Counted from the first letter of the stretch, positions 1-4,267 are shown. The stretch is DNA of 9,259 nt from Candidatus Pacearchaeota archaeon (GCA_017609995.1 JAFCCX010000010.1:1-9259), one strand, 5' to 3'. Translations and numbers: made by a program. The notes: generated from the letters alone by a model not told the origin.

Positions 1-106
1 CTGTTCCAGAAGGAGTTATTCCAGATGCGCAAGTATAAACTTTCTCTCTAGGAAAATCTTTTACAATTTGTCGAGCAATCTGATCAGCCCAATACATACT
101 TTGCAT
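1..106 (-). CDS. lysS: Lysyl-tRNA synthetase, class I (N-terminal fragment, runs off window)
   Basis: Class I LysRS charges tRNA-Lys with lysine using ATP in the cytoplasm and is the form common in archaea. Only the N-terminus is visible. The frame reads MQSMYWADQIARQ, later reaching ASGITPSGT. This matches the usual archaeal opening, a WAD...A segment followed by GI(T/S)PSG leading into the HIGH-like ATP-binding signature, which would lie just outside the window. The frame is open to base 1. Three in-frame ATGs occur, at 121, 106 and 97. I prefer 106 because a TTTAAATA box at 128-135 is centred about 26 bp upstream, the leaderless spacing seen elsewhere here. The ATG at 121 would lie upstream of that transcription start. 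The gene follows the RAM-domain gene on the same strand, and tRNA-Lys lies just upstream of that, so this looks like a lysine-charging cluster. Identification rests on about 35 residues. Confidence 0.8.
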   Translation of the reverse strand, partial: MQSMYWADQIARQIVKDFPREKVYTCASGITPSGT

Positions 107-127
107 TTTATTCTTTCTCATAGATTT

Positions 128-135
128 TATTTAAA
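128..135 (-). promoter_or_regulatory. TATA box for lysS
   Basis: TTTAAATA on the minus strand lies in the short gap after the RAM-domain gene stop (140-142). Its centre is about 26 bp from the ATG at 106, which fits a leaderless lysS transcript. Read-through from the upstream gene is also possible. Confidence 0.5.
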
Positions 136-139
136 TGTT

Positions 140-373
140 TCATCTTGCAACTATCATAGTTGAAGTAAGATTTACTCCTTCAATTTTTCTGACTACCTCA
201 GTCATGAAATGGTCAAGTTCTTCTGGACTGCTTAGATTTATCAAAGCAATCATATCCCACTCACCAAAAAGCTCATGTACGAGCTCAGTCTGTTCTATGG
301 CCAATATTTCATCGTAAACATTCCTTTCTGCGCCAGTATCCACTTTAATTAAAACAAATGCTGCTAATGTCAT
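140..373 (-). CDS. Stand-alone Lrp/AsnC-type RAM (ligand-binding) domain protein
   Basis: This 77-residue protein corresponds to the C-terminal effector-binding domain of Lrp/AsnC regulators (AsnC_trans_reg, RAM fold) with no DNA-binding helix-turn-helix. It opens with AAFVLIKVDTG (first strand), followed by a helix with NVYDEILAI, then VHELFGEWDMIALINL, the typical 'xGxxDxxxxv' core, and ends SSPEELDHFMTEVVRKIEGV plus a final strand. In the family this domain oligomerises and binds amino acids; stand-alone versions are common in archaea and are thought to sense ligands or modulate partner Lrp proteins. The gene sits between tRNA-Lys and class I LysRS on the same strand, so lysine is an attractive but unproven ligand. 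No strong Shine-Dalgarno is visible; AAGGGG lies about 10 nt before the ATG. No TATA box sits at leaderless distance, so co-transcription from upstream of the tRNA is plausible. Confidence 0.85.
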   Translation of the reverse strand: MTLAAFVLIKVDTGAERNVYDEILAIEQTELVHELFGEWDMIALINLSSPEELDHFMTEVVRKIEGVNLTSTMIVAR

Positions 374-388
374 CTTAGAAACCCCTTA

Positions 389-403
389 TTTGGGACACTC
401 ACC
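389..403. repeat. Direct repeat copy 1 flanking tRNA-Lys
   Basis: TTTGGGACACTCACC differs at one base from the copy at 603-617, so 14 of 15 bases are identical. The pair brackets tRNA-Lys, with starts 214 bp apart. The 400-410 part also forms a short hairpin, CTCAC-CTAA-GTGAG. Confidence 0.6.
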
Positions 404-421
404 TAAGTGAGCGTTTTTGAT

Positions 422-453
422 CAAACTTTTTTGCCGATTGACTGAAAAGTTTG
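422..453 (-). other. Inverted repeat in the 3' trailer of tRNA-Lys
   Basis: CAAACTTTT (422-430) and AAAAGTTTG (445-453) form a perfect 9-bp inverted repeat with a 14-nt loop, beginning 3 nt beyond the tRNA discriminator on the transcribed strand. It could form a hairpin in the pre-tRNA trailer that affects 3' processing or termination. The fold is visible in sequence, but its role is inference. Confidence 0.4.
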
Positions 454-456
454 CGA

Positions 457-531
457 TGGGCCCGACGGGATTTGAACCCGCGACACCCGGCTTAAAAGGC
501 CGGTGCTCTAGCCAGGCTGAGCTACGAGCCC
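457..531 (-). tRNA. tRNA-Lys (anticodon UUU)
   Basis: A full cloverleaf can be drawn on the minus strand. The acceptor stem pairs GGGCUCG with CGGGCCC, with one U-G pair. Then come a UA linker and a D-arm GCUC-AGCCUGGCUA-GAGC. The anticodon stem CCGGC/GCCGG closes the loop CUUUUAA, giving anticodon UUU (Lys). A 5-nt variable loop GUGUC follows, and a T-arm GCGGG-UUCAAAU-CCCGU. The discriminator is A and CCA is not encoded, so it must be added after transcription. There is no intron. It lies upstream of the RAM-domain and LysRS genes on the same strand. Protein-like frames across it on both strands are the usual spurious translations of tRNA genes. Confidence 0.97.
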
Positions 532-565
532 GAATATTTTCTCTTCTAACTAGGTTAGTAATCCA

Positions 566-574
566 GTTAAAAGT
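566..574 (-). promoter_or_regulatory. Candidate TATA box for tRNA-Lys
   Basis: ACTTTTAAC on the minus strand is centred about 39 bp before the mature 5' end. It would start transcription about 14 nt upstream of the tRNA, leaving a short 5' leader for RNase P. A second box-like sequence, ACCTTTTAAAC near 650-660, could start a longer transcript near 630. Neither is decisive. Confidence 0.3.
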
Positions 575-602
575 ATCACAGCTAGAAAGATTATTCCTGT
601 AG

Positions 603-617
603 TTTGGGACAATCACC
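603..617. repeat. Direct repeat copy 2 flanking tRNA-Lys
   Basis: TTTGGGACAATCACC is the partner of the repeat at 389-403, with 14 of 15 bases identical. On the minus strand it reads GGTGATTGTCCCAAA and lies near the possible start of the tRNA-Lys transcript. Confidence 0.6.
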
Positions 618-667
618 AGTTGCCATGATAATGAGTTTGAAAAAGCGTTGTTTAAAAGGTTTGCGGA

Positions 668-850
668 TTATTTCCGTTTGCCTGCAACCTTGCTAGCCCA
701 ATTATATTTTCGCATTGTAGCTGTATCGCCGAAACCGCAAGAAGCACATTTTTTGTGCTGAGCATGGTAAGTATGTCTACCACATCGTCTACATCTGATG
801 TGTGTTTTCTTTCCAGATTGTTTACCTTTTGCAGGTGTACCTTTTGTCAT
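668..850 (-). CDS. rpl37e: Large ribosomal subunit protein eL37 (L37e)
   Basis: This small zinc-binding 50S protein binds 23S rRNA in archaea and eukaryotes. The 60-residue length is normal for the archaeal form. It opens MTKGTPAKGKQSGKKTHIRC and carries the zinc ribbon as two C-x2-C pairs, C20/C23 (CRRCG) and C35/C38 (CASCG), with the characteristic RCGRHTYHAQHKKCASCGFG segment between. The C-terminus WASKVAGKRK is basic. The ATG at 850 sits about 26 bp downstream of a TTTTTAAACT box (871-880), so the mRNA is probably leaderless with its own promoter inside the 3' end of the preceding gene. In many archaea the eL37 gene directly follows an Sm-like gene; here the same order is kept but an extra 85-aa gene is interposed. 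Confidence 0.96.
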   Translation of the reverse strand: MTKGTPAKGKQSGKKTHIRCRRCGRHTYHAQHKKCASCGFGDTATMRKYNWASKVAGKRK

Positions 851-870
851 AATAAAATATCAAAATAAAG

Positions 871-880
871 AGTTTAAAAA
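871..880 (-). promoter_or_regulatory. TATA box for eL37
   Basis: TTTTTAAACT on the minus strand is centred about 26 bp upstream of the eL37 ATG. That is the spacing expected for leaderless transcription from an archaeal TATA box. Confidence 0.5.
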
Positions 881-881
881 C

Positions 882-1139
882 TTATTGTTTATGATCTATA
901 ACTTTGATGTGTGGTAAACATTGTCTTGTGAAATCAGCTAGAATATCATCTAAAACAGATTCATTTGATAATGGTTCAACAACTGCGCCGGTTGCAGTTC
1001 TTGATGTAGCTACATCTTGAGTTCTTTGTGTTAAAGACATATATCCGAAAACCATATCTCCAACACCTTTGACTTGATCAGCAGTTGGACTTTTAGTTAA
1101 AGACGGATCTATTTTAAAAGTTAAATATCTCTCAACCAT
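882..1139 (-). CDS. Unknown 85-aa protein between Sm and eL37 genes
   Basis: I do not recognise a family. The protein opens MVERYLTFKIDPSLTKSPTADQVKGVGDMVFGYMSLTQRTQDVATS, has a Thr/Ser-rich middle (ATSRTATGAVV), then an amphipathic helix-like stretch ESVLDDILADFTRQCLPHIKVIDH. It has no signal peptide, membrane segment or zinc motif and a single cysteine. The frame is supported by AAGGT (1146-1150), a short Shine-Dalgarno 6 nt before the ATG, and by a palindromic TATA box (1181-1190) at a distance giving a leader of about 20 nt. It sits between the Sm-like and eL37 genes, usually direct neighbours in archaea, suggesting a role in RNA or ribosome biology by association only. Confidence 0.75.
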   Translation of the reverse strand: MVERYLTFKIDPSLTKSPTADQVKGVGDMVFGYMSLTQRTQDVATSRTATGAVVEPLSNESVLDDILADFTRQCLPHIKVIDHKQ

Positions 1140-1180
1140 ATTATTACCTTAATAGTGTTACTTCTATCTAAATACTAAAA

Positions 1181-1190
1181 CTTATATAAG
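1181..1190 (-). promoter_or_regulatory. Palindromic TATA box CTTATATAAG
   Basis: This perfect 10-bp palindrome lies in the spacer after the Sm-like gene. On the minus strand it would start transcription near 1160 and give the 85-aa gene a short leader containing its AAGGT ribosome binding site. Being palindromic it has no intrinsic direction. Confidence 0.5.
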
Positions 1191-1198
1191 TTTTGAAT

Positions 1199-1417
1199 TT
1201 ACGCTGGGCTTACAAACAGAATCATATCTCCTCTGATGAAAACTCTACCGAGTTTGCTGATTATTTTTCCTTCTTCTCGTTCCTCAGCTTCATCAAGGAC
1301 AATATTGATGTGTATGTCAAAAGCTTTCAGGGTTCCTGAAAGTTGTCTTTTGTTTTTCAGCTCTACTAGAACTCTTTTGTTCTTTGCTTGATTTAACGCA
1401 TCTAAGGGTCTTTCCAT
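1199..1417 (-). CDS. Sm-like archaeal protein (LSm/SmAP)
   Basis: Archaeal Sm proteins form six- or seven-membered rings that bind U-rich RNA and act in RNA metabolism. The 72-residue length is normal. The Sm1 motif covers roughly residues 15-42 (VLVELKNKRQLSGTLKAFD, then IHINIVL), with the conserved G of SGTL, D34 and N38 of FDIHIN. The acidic linker EAEEREEG is the variable loop. Sm2 is GRVFIRGDMILFVS (57-70), including the near-invariant IRGD. The start is supported by a TGAGGT Shine-Dalgarno (1425-1430) 7 nt upstream and by a CCTTTAAATA promoter (1454-1463). It leads the minus-strand run towards the 85-aa gene and eL37. Confidence 0.95.
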   Translation of the reverse strand: MERPLDALNQAKNKRVLVELKNKRQLSGTLKAFDIHINIVLDEAEEREEGKIISKLGRVFIRGDMILFVSPA

Positions 1418-1424
1418 ATTAAGT

Positions 1425-1430
1425 ACCTCA
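1425..1430 (-). promoter_or_regulatory. Shine-Dalgarno of the Sm-like gene
   Basis: TGAGGT on the minus strand, 7 nt before the ATG at 1417, fits pairing with the 3' end of archaeal 16S rRNA and fixes the start codon. Confidence 0.6.
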
Positions 1431-1451
1431 ATAAAAGGCAGTGATGTAGTG

Positions 1452-1463
1452 CTTATTTAAAGG
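1452..1463 (-). promoter_or_regulatory. TATA box upstream of the Sm-like gene
   Basis: CCTTTAAATAAG on the minus strand is a strong archaeal TATA match. It is centred about 40 bp before the ATG, predicting a leader of about 16 nt that contains the Shine-Dalgarno. Confidence 0.6.
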
Positions 1464-1466
1464 TTG

Positions 1467-1838
1467 TTATAGTGAAGAAAAAGCGTTGTAACTTAGAAAA
1501 ATCTTTTTACGTACATCTTCTTCAAGAGCGTTGATAAATCGTGCTAATCGTCTACCATCTGCTTCAAAATCATAAACTGCCAAACGATCAATTTCACTCA
1601 TATCTTCTGGAAATTGGTCATTATGTTCAATTTGTAATAATCTAAGCTCAATAGTTGGATCTGGATTTGGAGTCATATCTTTTAACGCTTCATGTGCTAC
1701 CATAATTGTCTTTATAGGAATACTTTCAGAAAATTGTCTAATTAAGTTATTAGCATATTGTTCTGGAAAATCTTTGTAACGATCATCTGTTGTAGGAAGA
1801 GTACCTGCTTTTAACACTGAATTAACTACTAGTTCCAT
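1467..1838 (-). CDS. Unknown 123-aa protein divergent from eS8
   Basis: No family is recognised. The sequence opens MELVVNSVLKAGTLPTTDDRYKDFPEQYANNLIRQF, continues with SIPIKTIMVAHEALKDMTPNPDPTIELRLLQIEHND, an acidic SEIDRLAVYDFEADGRRLARF and ends with a helix NALEEDVRKKIFLSYNAFSSL. It looks like a soluble, largely alpha-helical cytoplasmic protein without cysteines, membrane segments or signal peptide. The ATG at 1838 lies about 26 bp from the TTTATAAG box centred near 1864, so the transcript is likely leaderless and shares its promoter region with the divergent eS8 gene. Its stop lies just upstream of the Sm gene promoter. Function cannot be assigned from sequence alone. Confidence 0.75.
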   Translation of the reverse strand: MELVVNSVLKAGTLPTTDDRYKDFPEQYANNLIRQFSESIPIKTIMVAHEALKDMTPNPDPTIELRLLQIEHNDQFPEDMSEIDRLAVYDFEADGRRLARFINALEEDVRKKIFLSYNAFSSL

Positions 1839-1859
1839 AATAAAGTATAACTAGAAAAT

Positions 1860-1868
1860 CTTATAAAC
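1860..1868. promoter_or_regulatory. Bidirectional TATA box between the 123-aa gene and eS8
   Basis: CTTATAAAC reads as a good TATA box on both strands. On the minus strand it is about 26 bp from the ATG of the 123-aa gene. On the plus strand it predicts a start near 1889-1892, at the foot of the structured eS8 leader. No second box of equal quality is seen between the two genes. Confidence 0.6.
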
Positions 1869-1892
1869 TAAACGTTTCAGGTTTGAATATAG

Positions 1893-1966
1893 CCTTTCCG
1901 CTGACTAAGCTTAGGGAAGACAGGAGCGAAGCGACTCTGACAAGTCAGGAAAGGATAAAGCGGAAA
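1893..1966 (+). ncRNA. Structured 5' leader of eS8, possible regulatory RNA
   Basis: This stretch is visibly GC-richer than its surroundings and strongly self-complementary. The outer stem CCTTTCC (1893-1899) pairs with GGAAAGG (1948-1954). After a 2-nt bulge, TGACT (1902-1906) pairs with AGTCA (1943-1947). An inner hairpin CAG-G-AG/CTCTG (1921-1926/1935-1939) caps it. TTTCCGCT (1895-1902) can instead pair perfectly over 8 bp with AGCGGAAA (1959-1966), ending 4 nt before the eS8 ATG, and this excludes the outer stem. The TATA box at 1860-1868 places the transcript start almost exactly at the foot of the hairpin. The folds are seen in sequence; a regulatory role in eS8 expression, or an independent small RNA, is inference. 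I could not match it to a known RNA family. Confidence 0.5.
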
Positions 1967-1970
1967 AACA

Positions 1971-2351
1971 ATGGGATTATTTCAAGGAAAGCCAAAGAGA
2001 AAAGCATCTGGCGGTAGATATTGGGCAGGTCGAAAGAAAAAAGCAAGAGAAATAGGACGATTTTCTCCAAATACAACTGTAGCAAAAGAAAATGAATCTC
2101 GAAAAATTAGAATTCGCGGCGGACATACAAAAGTCGCTCTTATTGGTGCAGGTGTTGCAAATATTATGATCAAAGGCAAAGCTAAGAAAGCTAAAATCGA
2201 GACAGTTGTCGAGAACAAGGCCAGCAGACATTTTGTGAGACAGAATGTTGTCTCAAAAGGCGCAATCATAAAAACAAGCGAAGGTCTCGCAAAAGTTACT
2301 TCTAGTCCATCCAAGGATGGAGTTGTTAACGCTATACTTTTGAAGAAGTAA
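1971..2351 (+). CDS. rps8e: Small ribosomal subunit protein eS8 (S8e)
   Basis: eS8 is a 16S rRNA-binding protein of the archaeal and eukaryotic small subunit. The 126-residue length is typical of the archaeal form. The N-terminus MGLFQGKPKRKASGGRYWAGRKKKAREIGRF carries the conserved K(x)TGG/ASGG-R and RKKK-E-GR elements. Next come the hallmark RKIRIRGGHTKVALIGAGVANI (RGG-x-K-x-R/A-L), KAKKAKIETVVENKASRHFVRQN and VVSKGAIIKTSEGLAKVTSSPSKDGVVNAIL, the last being the family signature GAI-T-x-G-AKVTSRPGQDG-VNA. The protein is very basic. No clear Shine-Dalgarno precedes the ATG; instead the gene has a strongly structured leader of about 80 nt. The membrane protein gene begins 13 nt after its stop and is probably co-transcribed. 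Confidence 0.96.
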   Translation: MGLFQGKPKRKASGGRYWAGRKKKAREIGRFSPNTTVAKENESRKIRIRGGHTKVALIGAGVANIMIKGKAKKAKIETVVENKASRHFVRQNVVSKGAIIKTSEGLAKVTSSPSKDGVVNAILLKK

Positions 2352-2364
2352 TTATTTGAATATA

Positions 2365-2787
2365 ATGATTAAAGATCATAAACTAGGATTTAAGGTTATT
2401 CTTATTGTTACTATACTAGGTATAATTTTCTTAGAAGTGATGGCTTTTGTTTTTAATCCAAATAGACCTCTTTGGGAATTAATTAGAGATATATTTATGA
2501 TGATTATTGGATTCCTTACAGGAAACTTAATTCGAAGAATAGGAAGATACATTCTGCCATCGTATAAACTTAATATTCTCTTCGGATTTTTATTTCTTGG
2601 CATTGGAGTAGTATTAACTTCAGTATTTAGATATGGTAGCGCTTTATTATCTTATGAAGAAACATATTATGGACTGGTAATGATTATACTCTGTATTAGT
2701 GGACTGATAATCATGCATAAAAGTTCAATACTGAATGAACTAACTGATTTTGGAACAAAAGTAGAGGCGACATATGCCGCCCATTAA
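2365..2787 (+). CDS. Unknown integral membrane protein, four predicted helices
   Basis: The 140-residue protein has four hydrophobic stretches of membrane-helix length, roughly residues 9-30, 38-58, 68-90 and 102-118. Short charged loops separate them (NPNRP; RRIGRY; SYEETY) and the C-terminal tail NELTDFGTKVEATYAAH is hydrophilic. There is no separate cleavable signal peptide. No family is recognised. The ATG at 2365 is preferred; a TTG at 2356 in the same frame would add three residues. It starts 13 nt after the eS8 stop, so it is probably the second gene of that transcript, without a good Shine-Dalgarno. It ends directly against the stop of a convergent 32-aa gene. Confidence 0.75.
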   Translation: MIKDHKLGFKVILIVTILGIIFLEVMAFVFNPNRPLWELIRDIFMMIIGFLTGNLIRRIGRYILPSYKLNILFGFLFLGIGVVLTSVFRYGSALLSYEETYYGLVMIILCISGLIIMHKSSILNELTDFGTKVEATYAAH

Positions 2788-2886
2788 TTAGACATTTAGC
2801 AAAGCAGGTAGAACATATAAAAAGAAAACTACCAATAACATAGATGCTATTATAATGTCTTTTGCAATTGTTGTTAATCTTCGCAT
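2788..2886 (-). CDS. 32-aa single-pass membrane microprotein
   Basis: The frame encodes 32 residues: MRRLTTIAKD, then a continuous hydrophobic segment IIIASMLLVVFFLYVLPALL and the end NV. The pattern is a short positively charged N-terminus followed by one transmembrane helix, consistent with N-in topology by the positive-inside rule. Support for real translation is a near-perfect Shine-Dalgarno AAGGAGGA (2898-2905), the best in the window, 11 nt before the ATG. The stop codon abuts, without overlap, the stop of the convergent four-helix membrane protein gene, a packing typical of real genes here. No family is recognised; small membrane regulators or type I toxin-like peptides have this shape. 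Function is unknown. Confidence 0.6.
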   Translation of the reverse strand: MRRLTTIAKDIIIASMLLVVFFLYVLPALLNV

Positions 2887-2897
2887 TTTAGCTTTTA

Positions 2898-2905
2898 TCC
2901 TCCTT
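2898..2905 (-). promoter_or_regulatory. Shine-Dalgarno of the 32-aa microprotein
   Basis: AAGGAGGA on the minus strand lies 11 nt from the ATG at 2886. It is the closest match to a full archaeal Shine-Dalgarno in the window and the main reason to believe the small gene is translated. Confidence 0.65.
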
Positions 2906-3114
2906 TCTACTAACTAAATAAAAATGAATGACAGAAATCTGTCTTAGTTTAAGGTGACTAACTAGTAATCAATAGAATTAATGCCATCAGTGAAAAAGTA
3001 CTTATTGTTGCCATTCATAATTTATTTGTTTACAAGAGACTACTGTCCCTATACTGACTTAATTTTTGTTTTTGCTTATAAACATTATGGTCTTTTTTTG
3101 GAATAAAGATTAAT

Positions 3115-3123
3115 CTTATAAAC
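3115..3123 (+). promoter_or_regulatory. Orphan TATA-like box identical to the eS8 promoter core
   Basis: The 13-mer AATCTTATAAACT at 3112-3124 is identical to the one at 1857-1869 in the eS8 promoter. A transcript from here would start near 3145, 165 nt before TFB, and would cover the inverted repeats at 3132-3200. No coding gene begins at the expected distance. Confidence 0.4.
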
Positions 3124-3157
3124 TGTTTACTCGTGAGTATAGTTCTTTGCAACAGTT
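3121..3157. repeat. Nested inverted repeats upstream of TFB
   Basis: AACTGTT (3121-3127) pairs with AACAGTT (3151-3157). TACTC (3128-3132) pairs with GAGTA (3135-3139) inside it. CGTGAGTA (3132-3139) also has a perfect distant partner TACTCACG at 3193-3200. They could be operator-like sites or RNA stems. Confidence 0.45.
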
Positions 3158-3240
3158 ACAACGCATATAAAGGTTTAGATGGTATACAAAACTACTCACG
3201 CACAGTATAGCGTTTTTTAGCAGCAATAATGAATAGAAAC

Positions 3241-3275
3241 CTTTAAATACCGTGTGTAGCTACTCTTATAAAAAT
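3241..3275 (+). promoter_or_regulatory. Tandem TATA boxes of the TFB operon
   Basis: CTTTAAATA (3241-3249) is preceded by GAAAC, a plausible BRE, and predicts a start near 3270. CTTATAAAA (3265-3273) predicts a start near 3294, just at the Shine-Dalgarno. Both are followed by the same AAATACCG octamer (3245-3252 and 3272-3279), 27 bp apart, suggesting two overlapping start sites or a duplicated element. Confidence 0.55.
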
Positions 3276-3292
3276 ACCGATTTAGCCTAAAT

Positions 3293-3300
3293 AGGTGAGG
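3293..3300 (+). promoter_or_regulatory. Shine-Dalgarno of TFB
   Basis: AGGTGAGG ends 9 nt before the ATG at 3310 and matches the archaeal anti-Shine-Dalgarno. It selects that ATG over the in-frame GTG at 3295, which lies inside the ribosome binding site. Confidence 0.65.
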
Positions 3301-3309
3301 CGATTTCAT

Positions 3310-4266
3310 ATGGTTACAAAAACAAGAACTTCAAAAAAAAGTAAATTCATTCAAAAATGTCCTGAATGTAAGAGTATAAATCTGACAATTGACGAAAAAA
3401 GAGGAGAAGTCATTTGTAAAAGTTGCGGTCTTGTTATTGAAGAGAATGAGATTGATTTTGGCCAGGAATGGCGAGAGTTTTCAGGTGATGGCGAGTCAAA
3501 AAGACGAGCAGGTTCACCAATGAGTTTTGCAAAGCACGATATGGGTACAGGAACAGAAGTAGGTTCTGTATCTGAAGTTTATGGTCTAAAAGGTTCTGAT
3601 AGACGAAAATTCATCAGAATGAGAAAATGGCATAATAGAAGCTCAACTTCTCTTGAGAGAAACCTAAAATACGCTTTAGTTGAGCTACGAAGAGTTTCTT
3701 CACTATTAAATGTGCCACCAGCAATTGAAGAGGAAGCAGCTAGAATTTACAGATTAGCTGTTACAAAAGGGCTGGTAAGAGGACGATCAATGGAATCTGT
3801 AGTTGTAGGAGCAATTTACATTTCTTCACGACTATTCAATTTACCAAGATCTCTAAATGAAGTCACAAATAAGACAAATACAAATAAAAGAGACGTAGGA
3901 AAAACTTATCGATTCATTGCACGAGAGCTTGGTATTAAATTACTACCTAGCGGACCAACAGATTACATTCCAAAATTCGCTAACAAGCTTAGTTTTAGTG
4001 CTGAAACACAAACAAAAGCTATTGAAATTCTAAAAACAGCTCAAGAGCAAGAGCTAACTAGTGGACGAGGTCCAACTGGATTAGCTGCAGCTGCTTTATA
4101 TGTTGCTTCTTTAATCACAGGAGAAAAGAGAACACAGAGAGAAATCGCTGACGTAGTTGGCGTAACAGAAGTTACAATTAGAAACAGATACAAAGAAATG
4201 ATTGAGAAACTCAACCTTGATAAAATGCTAGAGGAAGCTAAACTCAAGCTTGAAGGAGCTGAGTAA
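3310..4266 (+). CDS. tfb: Transcription initiation factor IIB (TFB)
   Basis: TFB bridges TBP on the TATA box and RNA polymerase and helps open the promoter. The 318 residues carry every expected part. The N-terminal zinc ribbon has C17/C20 (CPEC) and C36/C39 (CKSC), followed by GLVIEENEIDFGQEWREFSGDGESKRRAGSP, the B-reader/linker region. Cyclin fold 1 (about 114-208) contains GRSMESVVVGAIYISSR. Cyclin fold 2 (about 212-303) contains GRGPTGLAAAALYVASL and the BRE-recognition helix-turn-helix TQREIADVVGVTEVTIRNRYKEM. The C-terminal tail is rich in E and K. ATG 3310 is chosen over GTG 3295 because of the Shine-Dalgarno at 3293-3300. It heads a three-gene run: its stop and the next ATG are separated by one base. 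The promoter region has two TATA boxes and repeats, so autoregulation is possible. Confidence 0.97.
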   Translation: MVTKTRTSKKSKFIQKCPECKSINLTIDEKRGEVICKSCGLVIEENEIDFGQEWREFSGDGESKRRAGSPMSFAKHDMGTGTEVGSVSEVYGLKGSDRRKFIRMRKWHNRSSTSLERNLKYALVELRRVSSLLNVPPAIEEEAARIYRLAVTKGLVRGRSMESVVVGAIYISSRLFNLPRSLNEVTNKTNTNKRDVGKTYRFIARELGIKLLPSGPTDYIPKFANKLSFSAETQTKAIEILKTAQEQELTSGRGPTGLAAAALYVASLITGEKRTQREIADVVGVTEVTIRNRYKEMIEKLNLDKMLEEAKLKLEGAE

Positions 4267-4267
4267 A

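Larger units (their letters stand above)
2887..3309. other. Spacer without a confident gene, rich in promoter-like and repeat elements
   Basis: About 420 bp lie between the microprotein and TFB. They contain the microprotein's ribosome binding site, a short GACAG-AAAT-CTGTC hairpin (2930-2943) and a possible 18-aa hydrophobic frame (2958-3014, minus). CTTATAAAC occurs twice, at 3075-3083 and 3115-3123. CATATAAAGG lies at 3164-3173. There are several inverted repeats (3121-3157 and 3132-3200), a T6 run (3213-3218) and the two TATA boxes nearest TFB. No frame of normal gene length is supported on either strand. Confidence 0.6.

Noticed and set aside
398..419. Intrinsic terminator on the plus strand (CTCAC-CTAA-GTGAG then T5)
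   Set aside because: No plus-strand gene ends nearby; the hairpin is more likely part of the minus-strand repeat region.
417..602. Plus-strand 61-aa open frame with GPTGFEPATPGLKG
   Set aside because: It is the antisense translation of the same tRNA, another familiar artefact.
386..616. Minus-strand 76-aa open frame containing GSNPVGP-like sequence
   Set aside because: It runs through the tRNA-Lys gene and its flanks. Such peptides are a known artefact of translating tRNA genes.
1893..1957. Box C/D or H/ACA guide RNA identity for the eS8 leader
   Set aside because: CTGA occurs (1901-1904 would read CTGA; another at 1937-1940) but no box C, no convincing kink-turn and no pseudouridylation pocket of proper size could be drawn.
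1977..2314. Minus-strand frames of 84 and 110 aa with hydrophobic or Cys-rich stretches
   Set aside because: They lie wholly inside eS8, whose family motifs are unambiguous, and have no promoter or ribosome site of their own.
2376..2603. Minus-strand 75-aa frame
   Set aside because: Antisense to the four-helix membrane protein gene, with no supporting start signals.
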